From NCBI RefSeq assembly GCF_036206005.1, contig NZ_CP108143.1, positions 2,356,001 to 2,420,000 on the forward strand: a DNA stretch of 64,000 bases. The letters are read 5' to 3'. The notes beneath the pieces were generated by a model. That model saw only the letters and a list, made by a program, of their open reading frames with translations, ran no database searches and had not been told where the DNA came from. Made by a program: the position numbers and the translations under genes. This document shows positions 35,285-45,771 of this stretch, one piece after another; position 1 is the stretch's first letter; each line of letters begins with the position of its first letter. The DNA is from Streptomyces sp. NBC_00178. Its GTDB lineage: Bacteria; Actinomycetota; Actinomycetes; Streptomycetales; Streptomycetaceae.

Positions 35285-35322
35285 TTGACAATCGTTTCCA
35301 GTTTTGTTGAAAATGACTGTCA
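35285..35322 (+). promoter_or_regulatory. Zur-controlled leaderless promoter of the znu operon
   Basis: A perfect -35 TTGACA (35285-35290), an 18-base spacer and -10 GAAAAT (35309-35314) predict transcription starting at about the ATG at 35322. A Zur-like dyad TGAAAATGACTGTCA (35308-35322) covers the -10, and a second weaker copy TGACAATCGTTTCCA (35286-35300) covers the -35. Streptomyces Zur boxes have a TGAAAAT-type core. Zinc-bound Zur here would block RNA polymerase. Confidence 0.75.
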
Positions 35323-36302
35323 TGAACGTACGCCGCCTCATACCCGCAGCCGCCGTCGCCGGAGCAGTCGCACTCGGCCTCACCGCGCTCTCCGCCTGCT
35401 CCTCGTCCGACGCGGCCGAGGGAGGGGGCGACGGCAAGCTGGACGTGGTGGCGTCCTTCTACCCGATGCAGTTCCTCGCCGAGGAGATCGGCGGGACGCA
35501 CGTCTCCGTCACCACGCTCACGAAGCCCGGCGCCGAACCGCACGACCTGGAGCTCTCCCCCCGGCAGATCGGCGGCCTGAGCGACGCCGACTACATCCTG
35601 TTCCTCAAGGGCGTCCAGCCCGCCGTGGACGACGCGGTCGCGCAGGCCGGCGTGAAGAACACCGTGGACGCGGCGAAGCTGACCACGCTGGAGAGCCACG
35701 GCTCCGAGGTGGACGGCCACGACCACGGCCACGAGGAGGGCGGGGAGCACGAGGGCGAGGAGCACGGCCACGAGGAGACCGGGCTCGACCCGCACATCTG
35801 GCTGGACCCCGTGAAGTACGCCGAGGTCGCCAAGGGCGTCGGTAAGTCCCTGGAGAAGGCCGACCCCGCCAACGCCGCGGACTACCGCAAGAACACGGAC
35901 ACCCTGGTCGCCGAGCTGAACGAGCTGGACACGGCGTACCGGACCGGTCTGAAGGACGCGGCCACCCGGACGTTCATCACCACGCACTCCGCCTTCGGGT
36001 ACCTCGCCGAGCGCTACGGCCTGACCCAGGAGGGCATCGCCGGCATCGACCCCGAGGCCGAGCCCAGCCCGGCACGGATCGACGAGATCCACACCGCCGC
36101 CGAGAAGAGCCGGGCCACCACCGTGTTCTTCGAGACGCTCGCCAGCGACAAAACCGCCAGGACGCTGGCGAAGGACCTCGGGCTGAAGACCGGAGTCCTG
36201 GACCCGCTGGAGGGAATCACGGAGAAGTCCGCCGGCGCTGACTACCTCGAGGTCATGAAGTCCAACCTGACCGCGCTGCAGAAGGCGCTCGGCGCGAAGT
36301 GA
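35322..36302 (+). CDS. znuA: Zinc ABC transporter substrate-binding lipoprotein (326 aa)
   Basis: This is a cluster A-I metal-binding protein. A lipoprotein signal with lipobox LSAC (Cys26) anchors it outside the membrane. The hallmark VVASFYPMQFLAEEIGG, metal-site His in GAEPHDLELSP, a His/Asp/Glu-rich loop (HDHGHEEGGEHEGEEHGHEE, about 127-146), DPHIWLDP, TTHSAFGYLA and a C-terminal Asp region are all present. The His-rich loop is typical of zinc-specific members. The start ATG 35322 is chosen because the predicted transcription start coincides with it; ATG 35313 is possible. First gene of znuA-znuC-znuB-zur. Confidence 0.93.
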   Translation: MNVRRLIPAAAVAGAVALGLTALSACSSSDAAEGGGDGKLDVVASFYPMQFLAEEIGGTHVSVTTLTKPGAEPHDLELSPRQIGGLSDADYILFLKGVQPAVDDAVAQAGVKNTVDAAKLTTLESHGSEVDGHDHGHEEGGEHEGEEHGHEETGLDPHIWLDPVKYAEVAKGVGKSLEKADPANAADYRKNTDTLVAELNELDTAYRTGLKDAATRTFITTHSAFGYLAERYGLTQEGIAGIDPEAEPSPARIDEIHTAAEKSRATTVFFETLASDKTARTLAKDLGLKTGVLDPLEGITEKSAGADYLEVMKSNLTALQKALGAK

Positions 36303-37120
36303 CCCGTCAAGTGCCCGTAACCGCAGCAGCACCGGAGGCGACCGTGCCCGAGCCAAGTACGCCCGAACCCGTGATCAGGATGTCCGGAGCGACGGCGACG
36401 CTCGGCGCGCGCCCCGTGCTGCGCGGCGTCGACCTCGCCGTCAACCGCGGCGAGGTCGTGGCGCTGCTCGGCGCCAACGGCTCCGGCAAGTCCACCGCCG
36501 TGCGTTCCGTCATCGGCCAGGTCCCGCTGACCGGCGGCACCGTGGAGCTCTTCGGCACGCCGCTGCGGCGCTTCCGCCAGTGGTCCCGCATCGGTTACGT
36601 GCCGCAGCGCACCACGGCGGCCGGCGGCGTCCCGGCGACGATCCGCGAGGTCGTCGCCTCCGGGCGGCTGTCCCGCACGAAGCTCGGACTGCCCGGCCGG
36701 GCGGACCGTGCGGCCGTGGACCGCGCGATCGGGCTCGTCGGCCTCGCGGACCGCGCCAAGGACTCCGTGAACGCCCTCTCCGGGGGCCAGCACCAGCGGG
36801 TCCTGATCGCCCGTGCGCTCGCCTCCGAGCCCGAGGTGCTGATCATGGACGAGCCGATGGCGGGCGTCGACCTCGTCAGTCAGGAGATCCTCGCCTCGAC
36901 GCTGCGCGAGCAGGTCGCCGGCGGGGCCACGGTCCTGCTGGTCCTGCACGAACTGGGAGCCCTGGAGCCGCTGATCGACCGGGCCATCGTCCTGCGCGAC
37001 GGCTGCGTCATGCACGACGGCCCGCCCCCCGAGGCCATGGGCCAGCACGCCCTTCCCGGCCACGACCACGTACACCCCCACGCGGCCTCCGAGCCCGCCC
37101 GGACGGGACTGCTGACCTGA
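36299..37120 (+). CDS. znuC: Zinc ABC transporter ATP-binding protein (273 aa)
   Basis: This is a standard importer ATPase. Walker A is LLGANGSGKST, the signature NALSGGQHQRV and Walker B LIMDEPMAGVD, followed by the switch-region LVLHEL. A His-containing tail (HALPGHDHVHPHAA) may bind metal. GTG 36299 overlaps the znuA stop (GTGA), so the pair is coupled. The first about 20 residues are Pro/Ala-rich and could be an over-extended start. Confidence 0.93.
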   Translation: MTRQVPVTAAAPEATVPEPSTPEPVIRMSGATATLGARPVLRGVDLAVNRGEVVALLGANGSGKSTAVRSVIGQVPLTGGTVELFGTPLRRFRQWSRIGYVPQRTTAAGGVPATIREVVASGRLSRTKLGLPGRADRAAVDRAIGLVGLADRAKDSVNALSGGQHQRVLIARALASEPEVLIMDEPMAGVDLVSQEILASTLREQVAGGATVLLVLHELGALEPLIDRAIVLRDGCVMHDGPPPEAMGQHALPGHDHVHPHAASEPARTGLLT

Positions 37121-37122
37121 TC

Positions 37123-38019
37123 ATGCTGGAATTCCTGAACCCTCCCTTCATGCAGCGGGCCCTGCTCGCCGCCGTCCTGGTCGGGATCACCGCGCCCGCC
37201 ATCGGCATCTACCTCGTCCAGCGCCGTCAGGCCCTGATGGGCGACGGCATCGGGCACGTCGCCCTGACCGGGGTCGGCCTCGGCTTCCTGCTCTCCGTCA
37301 GCCCCGTGTGGACGGCGACGCTCGTGGCCGTGGCCGGCTCCGTCGTGATGGAGCTGATCCGCTGGTACGGCCGCACCCGCGGCGACATCGCGCTGGCCAT
37401 GCTGTTCTACGGCGGCATGGCGGGAGGCGTGATGCTGATCAACCTCTCGGACACCGGCTCCAACGCCAACCTGACGTCGTTCCTCTTCGGCTCCCTGTCG
37501 ACGGTCTCCGAGGAGGACGTCACCGCGATCGTGGCGCTCGCCGCCTTCGTGGTGCTCGTGACGGTGGGGCTGCGGCGCCAGCTGTTCGCCGTCAGCCAGG
37601 ACGAGGAGTTCGCCCGGGTGAGCGGCCTGCCGGTACGCGCGCTCAACCTGCTGGTCGCGGTGACCGCCGCGATCACCGTCACCGTGGCGATGCGGGTCGT
37701 CGGCCTGCTGCTGGTCAGCGCCCTGATGGTGGTGCCGGTCGCCGCCGCCCAGCAGATCACGAAGTCCTTCAAGGTGACGTTCGTGCTGTCCGTCGTCATC
37801 GGGACGGCCGTCACCCTGGCGGGCACAGTGACCTCGTACTACGAGGACGTGCCGCCGGGCGCGACGATCGTGCTGATGGCCATCGCCGCCTTCGTCCTGC
37901 TCACCGCGCTCGCCACGCCGCTGGCCCGCAGACGTGCCAGGGGGAGCGAGGCCGAGGCGGCCCGGTGCACCCTTGAAGTACCGGCGGCCCGCACGGCCAA
38001 GGACGACGTGCAGGTGTGA
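37123..38019 (+). CDS. znuB: Zinc ABC transporter permease (298 aa)
   Basis: This is an ABC-3 family permease with about eight or nine transmembrane helices. PFMQRALLAAVLVGITAPAIGIYLVQRRQALMGDGIGHVALTGVGLG is the classic start, with the family GDGIGHVALTG loop, and VAMRVVGLLLVSALMVVPVAAAQQ lies in the C-terminal half. It forms the membrane channel for ZnuA/ZnuC. ATG 37123 lies two bases after the znuC stop codon. The hydrophilic C-terminal tail (about 30 residues) is longer than usual. Confidence 0.93.
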   Translation: MLEFLNPPFMQRALLAAVLVGITAPAIGIYLVQRRQALMGDGIGHVALTGVGLGFLLSVSPVWTATLVAVAGSVVMELIRWYGRTRGDIALAMLFYGGMAGGVMLINLSDTGSNANLTSFLFGSLSTVSEEDVTAIVALAAFVVLVTVGLRRQLFAVSQDEEFARVSGLPVRALNLLVAVTAAITVTVAMRVVGLLLVSALMVVPVAAAQQITKSFKVTFVLSVVIGTAVTLAGTVTSYYEDVPPGATIVLMAIAAFVLLTALATPLARRRARGSEAEAARCTLEVPAARTAKDDVQV

Positions 38020-38084
38020 CCGTGACGACGGAGCGGGCTGGCACAATGGCCCGACACATGCACGGGCGACACGAGGAGGCAGCT

Positions 38085-38516
38085 GTGGCGACGCCGATCA
38101 GTGGCACGAACGCGGCTCCGGTGCGCGGCCGGTCCACCCGGCAGCGGGCGGCTGTCGCGGCGGCGCTCGACGAGGTCGACGAGTTCCGCAGCGCCCAGGA
38201 CCTGCACGACGTGCTCAAGCACAGGGGCGACTCCGTCGGTCTGACCACGGTCTACCGCACGCTCCAGTCCCTCGCCGACGCCGGTGAGGTCGACGTCCTG
38301 CGCACCACGGACGGCGAGGCCGTCTACCGGCGGTGCTCGACGGGTGACCACCACCATCACCTGGTGTGCCGCGTCTGCGGGAAGGCCGTCGAGGTCGAGG
38401 GACCGGCGGTGGAGCAGTGGGCCGAGACCATCGCCTCGCAGCACGGCTACGTGAACGTGGCCCACACGGTGGAGATCTTCGGGACCTGCGCGGACTGCGC
38501 GGGCGCCGGGGACTGA
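38085..38516 (+). CDS. zur: Zinc uptake regulator, Fur family (143 aa)
   Basis: The N-terminal winged helix (STRQRAAVAAALDEVDEFRSAQDLHDVLKHRGDSVGLTTVYRTLQSLADAGEVDVL) precedes a metal-sensing domain with DHHHH (Asp88-His92). The structural zinc site is formed by two pairs, Cys95/Cys98 and Cys135/Cys138. Zn-bound Zur represses zinc uptake genes. It is the last gene of the znu operon and thus probably autoregulated through the box at 35308-35322. GTG 38085 is chosen because GAGGAGG lies five bases upstream; the frame extends 23 codons further to 38016 without an RBS. Confidence 0.93.
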   Translation: MATPISGTNAAPVRGRSTRQRAAVAAALDEVDEFRSAQDLHDVLKHRGDSVGLTTVYRTLQSLADAGEVDVLRTTDGEAVYRRCSTGDHHHHLVCRVCGKAVEVEGPAVEQWAETIASQHGYVNVAHTVEIFGTCADCAGAGD

Positions 38517-38520
38517 CTCC

Positions 38521-38552
38521 GGCGCGGGCCCCGTCACGACGGGGCCCGCGCC
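38521..38552. terminator. Bidirectional terminator between zur and uppS
   Basis: A 15-bp perfect stem (38521-38535 with 38538-38552) lies between convergent stop codons. Confidence 0.8.
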
Positions 38553-38560
38553 GTGCCGTC

Positions 38561-39373
38561 TCAGCCCTCGGCGAGCTCGTCGGCGCCGCCGAAGCGCCGG
38601 TCGCGCTTGGCGAACTCGAGGCAGGCGCGCCACAGGTCGCGGCGGTCGAAGTCGGGCCACAGGACGTCCTGGAAGACCATCTCGGCGTACGCGCTCTGCC
38701 AGATCAGGTAGTTGGACGTGCGCTGCTCGCCGCTGGGACGCACGAAGAGGTCGACGTCCGGCATGTCCGGGTAGTAGATGTACTTCGCGAACGTCTTCTC
38801 GTTGACCTTCGAGGGGTCGAGCTTTCCGGCCGCGACGTCCTCGGCGATCCGCTGCGCCGCGTCGGCGATCTCGGCCCGGCCGCCGTAGTTGACGCAGAAG
38901 TACAGCGTCATCCTGTCGTTGTCCTTGGTCTGCTCCTGGGCGACCTGGAGTTCCTGGACGACGGACTTCCACAGCTTGGGCATGCGCCCGACCCAGCGGA
39001 TGCGGATGCCGAGTTCGTCCATCTCGTCACGGCGGCGCCGGATGACGTCGCGGTTGAAGTTCATGAGGAACTTCACCTCGTCCGGCGAGCGCTTCCAGTT
39101 CTCCGTGGAGAAGGCGTACAGCGAGAGGTTCTTGACGCCCATCTCGATGCAGCCCTTGAGGACGTCCAGGACGACGCCCTCGCCGACCTTGTGTCCCTCG
39201 GTGCGCGGGAGTCCCCGCTCCTTGGCCCAGCGGCCGTTCCCGTCCATCACGACGGCCACGTGCTTGGGCACGAGCTCGCCGGGGATCTTCGGCGGGGTGG
39301 CGCCTGAGGGGTGCGGCTCGGGGTTCTTGTACTCACGCCGGTTACGGCCGCCGAGCATCCCGCGTACTGCCAT
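38561..39373 (-). CDS. uppS: Isoprenyl transferase (undecaprenyl diphosphate synthase family, 270 aa)
   Basis: This is a cis-prenyltransferase that makes long-chain polyprenyl diphosphate, the lipid carrier for peptidoglycan and other wall polymers. The catalytic Asp is in [50 protein letters not shown] and the C-terminal [27 protein letters not shown] with DVLWPDF complete the family motifs. The N-terminal about 40 residues are basic and Pro-rich. The start ATG 39373 is preceded by GAGAGAAG. It lies 22 bases downstream of recO and is probably co-transcribed. Confidence 0.95.
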   Translation of the reverse strand: MAVRGMLGGRNRREYKNPEPHPSGATPPKIPGELVPKHVAVVMDGNGRWAKERGLPRTEGHKVGEGVVLDVLKGCIEMGVKNLSLYAFSTENWKRSPDEVKFLMNFNRDVIRRRRDEMDELGIRIRWVGRMPKLWKSVVQELQVAQEQTKDNDRMTLYFCVNYGGRAEIADAAQRIAEDVAAGKLDPSKVNEKTFAKYIYYPDMPDVDLFVRPSGEQRTSNYLIWQSAYAEMVFQDVLWPDFDRRDLWRACLEFAKRDRRFGGADELAEG

Positions 39374-39395
39374 GGGCTTCTCTCGTCTCCCTGTG

Positions 39396-40142
39396 TCACT
39401 TCTCTACGTACCGCAGCGAGCGCAGACCGCGCTCCAGATGCCAGTGCAGATAGGCGGACACGAGTCCGCTCCCCTCCCTGACATGACGCGCCTCGCACGC
39501 GTCCGCCGTCTCCCAGTCACCGGTGAGCAACGCGCTCAGCAGTTCGACGGCCTCCGCCGAGGGTACGACGCTGCCGGGCACCCGGCAGTCGGCGCATATG
39601 ACGCCGCCCGCCGCGACGGAGAAGAACCGGTTCGGTCCAGGCATTCCGCACCTGGCGCAGGCGTCGAAGCTGGGGGCGTAGCCGTTGACGGCGAGCGAGC
39701 GCAGCAGGAACGCGTCCAGGATCAGGTTCGGCGCGTGCTCGCCGCGCGCGAGGGTCCGCAGGCCGCCGACCAGCAGCAGGTACTGCTGGACCGCGGGCTC
39801 GCCCTCGTGGTCGGTGAACCGCTCGGCGGTCTCCAGCATGGCGGTTCCGGCGGTGTAGCGGGCGTAGTCGGCGACGATCCCGCCACCGTACGGAGCGATC
39901 GTCTCGCTCTGGGTGCACAGCGGGAGGCCGCGGCCGACGAGTTCGCTGCCGCGCGCGAAGAACTGCACGTCCACGTGGGAGAAGGGTTCGAGCCGCGCCC
40001 CGAACTTCGACTTGGTACGGCGCACTCCGCGCGCCACGGCACGCACCCTGCCGTGGCCGCGGGTCAGGATCGTGATGATCCGGTCGGCCTCGCCCAGCTT
40101 CTGCGTACGCAGCACGACGCCGTCGTCCCGGAACAAGCTCAT
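39396..40142 (-). CDS. recO: DNA repair protein RecO (248 aa)
   Basis: RecO anneals single-stranded DNA and helps load RecA through RecFOR. The N-terminal OB-fold reads [46 protein letters not shown]. The C-terminal zinc site is [26 protein letters not shown], with four Cys. The start ATG 40142 follows GACAAT (rc of 40149-40154) by six bases with no RBS, a leaderless signature; ATG 40160 is a weaker alternative. uppS follows closely. Confidence 0.94.
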   Translation of the reverse strand: MSLFRDDGVVLRTQKLGEADRIITILTRGHGRVRAVARGVRRTKSKFGARLEPFSHVDVQFFARGSELVGRGLPLCTQSETIAPYGGGIVADYARYTAGTAMLETAERFTDHEGEPAVQQYLLLVGGLRTLARGEHAPNLILDAFLLRSLAVNGYAPSFDACARCGMPGPNRFFSVAAGGVICADCRVPGSVVPSAEAVELLSALLTGDWETADACEARHVREGSGLVSAYLHWHLERGLRSLRYVEK

Positions 40143-40232
40143 ACGCCCATTGTCGCCCACGGGCGTTCCCGCCCGGCAGAGGGTCGCGCGGGCCCGGGTG
40201 CGGCGACGGGCCGCCGGGACCCTCAGGAGGCC

Positions 40233-40934
40233 CTAGGAGGGCGTACGGGCCGCTGCCGCGAGCAGGGCGGCCGTGTCGGCCGGGCAGAGCCTCAGAGCGC
40301 TGCCCACCGTGGTGAGCACCTCGCGCTCCGCCTGGTTGTACGCCCCGTCCGCGAGCGCGATCCTGGCGCCCTGCAGCAGGACGGCCTCGCGGCCCGTGGT
40401 GGCCAGGTGCGGCGCGAGGGGCTTCAGCGCCTCGTGCAGTTCGATGGCGAGGGCCGCGCCGCACGCCTCCGCCGCCGGGCCGGTGCCGCCGGCCCCGGTC
40501 TCGGCGGCGAGCACCTCGACGATGGTGAAGAGCTGCTCCTGGGTGCAGTCGTCGAGCCCCGCCTCACGGACCGTGGCCGCCGCGGTCTCCAGGACCGTGC
40601 GGGAGGTGGTGCCGCCCGCGGCGAGCACGGCGAGCGTCACGGTGTGCACGGCCTCACGGAGCATCGCGGAGAAGCGCGTGGTCGTGGGGTGGTCCAGGAC
40701 GTCGGTCCCGAAGTGCGTCCGGCAGGCGGCGCACTCGACGACGGGGCCCGCGCTGCCGCGGGGCAGGAGCGGCAGGCCGAGGACGGTCAGACGGTGGCGC
40801 CCGGTGAGCCGGCGGTAGTTGCGGTCGCCCCCGCAGCCGGGACAGAAGAACTCGCCGTCGCCGACGGTTTCCCAGACGGTGCGGCTGCCGCAGATGCGCA
40901 GTCCTGTGGCGCGTTGTCCTTTGGCCGTCCGCAC
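40233..40934 (-). CDS. TerB-family protein with N-terminal zinc ribbon (233 aa)
   Basis: The N-terminus contains FCPGCGGDRNYRRL and VECAACRTHFG, a four-Cys zinc ribbon. The rest is an all-helical TerB-like domain (TTRFSAMLREAVHTVTLAVLAAGG, ARIALADGAYNQAEREVLTTVGSALRL), where the Asp-x-x-x-x-x-x-Glu pattern of TerB metal sites is visible. TerB proteins are linked to tellurite resistance or phage defence systems, but this stand-alone protein has no ter neighbours, so the function is unknown. GTG 40934 is chosen for GGAGG eight bases upstream. Confidence 0.75.
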   Translation of the reverse strand: MRTAKGQRATGLRICGSRTVWETVGDGEFFCPGCGGDRNYRRLTGRHRLTVLGLPLLPRGSAGPVVECAACRTHFGTDVLDHPTTTRFSAMLREAVHTVTLAVLAAGGTTSRTVLETAAATVREAGLDDCTQEQLFTIVEVLAAETGAGGTGPAAEACGAALAIELHEALKPLAPHLATTGREAVLLQGARIALADGAYNQAEREVLTTVGSALRLCPADTAALLAAAARTPS

Positions 40935-41046
40935 GTCGCACACCTCCGTAACCCCACGGCAACATTGCCGCGCTGGACGTGATGTTAGCCACATGCGTGA
41001 TGTGGCGTCAGCATTCCGGACGTCACAACCGCCGGAGATGGCCGAA

Positions 41047-41075
41047 CCCCGCCCACCCTCGACGGGTGAACGGGG
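41047..41075 (-). terminator. Probable terminator of leuA
   Basis: A hairpin with outer CCCCG/CGGGG and inner CACCC/GGGTG helices, a 2x2 internal loop and a 5-base apical loop lies about 60 bases after the leuA stop. Confidence 0.45.
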
Positions 41076-41136
41076 CTCCATGGCCGTGCGGTTCAGCACT
41101 TCTGCGGGCTTCTGCCCGGTTTGCCGTGCGAGGAGG

Positions 41137-43070
<1,934 letters not shown>

Positions 43071-43228
43071 GATGCGGCAACACTAACCGAGGGGCGCCCG
43101 ATACGTCGGTCCGTATCAGTATGCGGGATCGGCGCCTTGTAAAGGGTGAACGGTGATACATCACTCTATTTCGTCAATCACGATCGCAACCAGTGACAGC
43201 GTGGTGACTCAGTGCCACAGTCATTTGC

Positions 43229-44305
43229 ATGCAGCCTCGACCGAACACCGGGCTCAGGCCCGTCTTCTGCACCATCGTCCCGCCCCACCTCCTCGACAAG
43301 CTGGCCCAGGCCGACGATCCGGTCCTGGCCGGTCCGGCCCGCCGCACCCTGGAGGCCGACGGGGCCCGTCGCCACCACCGCCGGGTGACGGCGCTGGCCT
43401 GGACGCCGGCGGCCACGGGCACCTCCGCCCCGGTCCCCGTCAAACCCCACCGCACCCTCTACGACTGCCGCCACGGCACGGACCTGCCGGGCGTCAAGGT
43501 CCGCGACGAGGGCGAGGAGGCCACCCAGGACGCCAGCGTCAACCGCGCCTACGCGGGACTCGGCGCGACCTACGACCTGCTGCTCTCGGAGTACGGCCGC
43601 AGCTCGATCGACGGCAAGGGCCTGCCGCTGATCGGCTCCGTCCACTACGACGAGAAGTACAACAACGCGTTCTTCGACGGCGAGCAGATGGTCTTCGGGG
43701 ACGGCGACGGGGAGATCTTCCTCGACTTCACCGTCGCCATCGACGTCATCGCCCACGAACTGGCGCACGGGCTGACCCAGTACACGGCCAACCTGGCCTA
43801 CGAGGGCCAGTCGGGCGCGCTCAACGAGTCGGTGTCGGACGTCTTCGGGTCGCTGGTCAAGCAGTACTCGCTGGGCCAGAGCGCCGACCAGGGCGACTGG
43901 CTGATCGGCGCCGGACTGCTCGCCCCCCGGGTGAGCGGCGTCGCGCTGCGCTCCATGAAGGCTCCAGGTACCGCGTACGACGACGACGTGCTCGGCAAGG
44001 ACCCGCAGCCCGCCTCGATGGACGACTACGTCGAGACGGACGAGGACAACGGCGGGGTGCACATCAACTCCGGCATCCCGAACCGGGCCTTCTACCTGCT
44101 GGCCACGGCCCTCGGGGGCAACGCCTGGGAGCGGGCCGGCCGCATCTGGTTCGACGTGCTCACCGGCGGCGAGCTGACCCAGGACGCGTCCTTCACGGAC
44201 TTCGCGAAGCTGACCGTCGCGGCGGCACAGCACAGGTTCGGGGAGGGCGACGAGGCGGAAGCGGTGCTCAAGGCCTGGTCGGAGGTGGGCGTACCGACCA
44301 GGTGA
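43229..44305 (+). CDS. M4-family metalloprotease, protealysin-like (358 aa)
   Basis: This is a thermolysin-family zinc protease. The zinc site is His176-Glu177-x-x-His180 (HELAH) with Glu200 in ALNESVSD, and the transition-state His278 is in NGGVHINSGIPN. There is no signal peptide. The short N-terminal propeptide contains FCTIVPPHLLDKLA, the PP-box type of protealysin-like M4 enzymes, whose maturation is autocatalytic. Such proteases act inside the cell or are released without a classical signal. The ATG 43229 has no clear RBS. The downstream gene encodes a probable inhibitor of the emfourin type, the usual partner of protealysins. Confidence 0.92.
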   Translation: MQPRPNTGLRPVFCTIVPPHLLDKLAQADDPVLAGPARRTLEADGARRHHRRVTALAWTPAATGTSAPVPVKPHRTLYDCRHGTDLPGVKVRDEGEEATQDASVNRAYAGLGATYDLLLSEYGRSSIDGKGLPLIGSVHYDEKYNNAFFDGEQMVFGDGDGEIFLDFTVAIDVIAHELAHGLTQYTANLAYEGQSGALNESVSDVFGSLVKQYSLGQSADQGDWLIGAGLLAPRVSGVALRSMKAPGTAYDDDVLGKDPQPASMDDYVETDEDNGGVHINSGIPNRAFYLLATALGGNAWERAGRIWFDVLTGGELTQDASFTDFAKLTVAAAQHRFGEGDEAEAVLKAWSEVGVPTR

Positions 44306-44371
44306 CCGGGTAGGTACGAAACGGACCGTCCGAGCGGGCCGTCCGACCGGGCAAGGCAGGAGCCGTCACGC

Positions 44372-44638
44372 ATGCGCATTCAGGTCAGCCGGACCGGCGG
44401 GTTCGCCGGCATCGCCCGCGACGGCGAGGTCGAGACCTCGGGACGGGCCGACGCCTCGGAGTGGGAGGCCCTGGCCGAGGCGGCAGTCGGCGCCTCCCCC
44501 GGCGGACGTCCCGCGGGGGTGCCGGACGGCTTCCGCTACCGGATCACGGTCGGCGACCGGACGGTCGACTGTGCGGACCCGCGGCTGACCGAGGCGCAGC
44601 GGACGCTGATCTCCCGGGTCCTGAAAGAGGGTGCGTAG
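44372..44638 (+). CDS. Emfourin-like M4 protease inhibitor (88 aa)
   Basis: This small protein starts MRIQVSRTGGFAGIARDGEVETSG, the typical beginning of emfourin, the inhibitor encoded next to protealysin. It ends FRYRITVGDRTVDCADPRLTEAQRTLISRVL. AGGAG lies about ten bases before ATG 44372. The 66-base distance to the protease stop suggests one transcript. By analogy it would block the M4 protease and prevent damage inside the cell; inhibition of this particular enzyme is inferred. Confidence 0.8.
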   Translation: MRIQVSRTGGFAGIARDGEVETSGRADASEWEALAEAAVGASPGGRPAGVPDGFRYRITVGDRTVDCADPRLTEAQRTLISRVLKEGA

Positions 44639-44640
44639 TC

Positions 44641-44682
44641 CGGGTCCCGGCCCCCGCCCGGTGGGGCGGGGGCCGGGACCCG
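44641..44682. terminator. Very strong bidirectional terminator between emfourin and era
   Basis: A 19-bp perfect stem (44641-44659 with 44664-44682) with a 4-base loop lies between convergent stop codons. Confidence 0.85.
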
Positions 44683-44691
44683 GGACCCCGC

Positions 44692-45711
44692 TCAGAATCC
44701 CAGCTTGCGCAGCTGCTTAGGATCGCGCTGCCAGTCCTTGGCGACCTTGACGTGCAGGTCCAGGAAGACCGGGGTGCCGAGCAGTGCCTCGATGTGCTTG
44801 CGCGACTTCGTACCGACGTCCTTCAGCCGCTTTCCCTTCGGGCCGATGATGATGCCCTTCTGGCTGGGGCGCTCGATGTAGACGTTCGCGTGGATGTCCA
44901 GCAGCGGCTTGTCCGCCGGGCGGTCCTCGCGAGGCAGCATCTCCTCGACGACGACCGCGATGGAGTGCGGCAGCTCGTCCCGGACGCCCTCCAGGGCGGC
45001 CTCGCGGATGAGCTCGGCGACCATGACCATCTCGGGCTCGTCGGTGAGGTCGCCCTCCGGGTAGAGAGGCGGGCTCTCGGGCAGCAGCGGCGCGATGAGG
45101 TCCGCCAGCAGCTCCACCTGGCCTGCGCCTCGCCCGTCACCGCCCTTGTCCGAGGCGGTACGTCCCGCCTTCTGCTCTGCCTCGACCGCGGAGACCGGGA
45201 TGATCTCGGCCCATTCGAAGCCGAGCTCGTCCGCCAGCGCGGAGACGGCGAGCAGCTGCTCGGCGAGCGCCTTGGACTCGACCAGGTCGGTCTTGGTGAT
45301 GATCGCGATCTTCGGGGTCTTCTTGATCCCGGCGAGTTCCTTGACGATGAACTTGTCGCCGGGGCCGAGCTTCTGGTCGGCGGGCAGGCAGAAGCCGATG
45401 ACGTCGACCTCGGCCCAGGTGGTCCGCACGACGTCGTTCAGTCGCTCCCCGAGCAGCGTCCGCGGCTTGTGGAGGCCGGGCGTGTCCACCAGGATCAGCT
45501 GGGCGTCGTCGCGGTGCACGATGCCGCGCACCGTGTGCCGGGTGGTCTGGGGGCGGTTGGAGGTGATCGCCACCTTCTGACCGACCAGAGCGTTCGTGAG
45601 GGTGGACTTGCCCGCGTTGGGGCGCCCCACGAAGCAGGCGAAGCCGGCCCGGTGGGGGGCGGTGTTCTCAGCCTGCTGGGCAGCGGCTTCTGTGTTCGGT
45701 CGAGCGCTCAT
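44692..45711 (-). CDS. era: GTPase Era (339 aa)
   Basis: This is an essential-type ribosome assembly GTPase. G1 is GRPNAGKST, G3 DTPGLHKPR and G4 TKTDL. The C-terminal KH domain (RPSQKGIIIGPKGKRLKDVGTKSRKHIEALLG) binds 16S rRNA. A charged, Gly-rich insert of about 25 residues (VEAEQKAGRTASDKGGDGRG) follows the PVSA motif; most Era proteins lack it. ATG 45711 is chosen because GGGGAGA lies nine bases upstream, whereas ATG 45720 touches it. It follows the CDA-like gene after 60 bases. Confidence 0.95.
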   Translation of the reverse strand: MSARPNTEAAAQQAENTAPHRAGFACFVGRPNAGKSTLTNALVGQKVAITSNRPQTTRHTVRGIVHRDDAQLILVDTPGLHKPRTLLGERLNDVVRTTWAEVDVIGFCLPADQKLGPGDKFIVKELAGIKKTPKIAIITKTDLVESKALAEQLLAVSALADELGFEWAEIIPVSAVEAEQKAGRTASDKGGDGRGAGQVELLADLIAPLLPESPPLYPEGDLTDEPEMVMVAELIREAALEGVRDELPHSIAVVVEEMLPREDRPADKPLLDIHANVYIERPSQKGIIIGPKGKRLKDVGTKSRKHIEALLGTPVFLDLHVKVAKDWQRDPKQLRKLGF

Positions 45712-45771
45712 GGCGCCCATTCTCCCCGATCCCGGCGGCGGCGATGCACAGCAGGGCGCGGCGGTCCCGGA

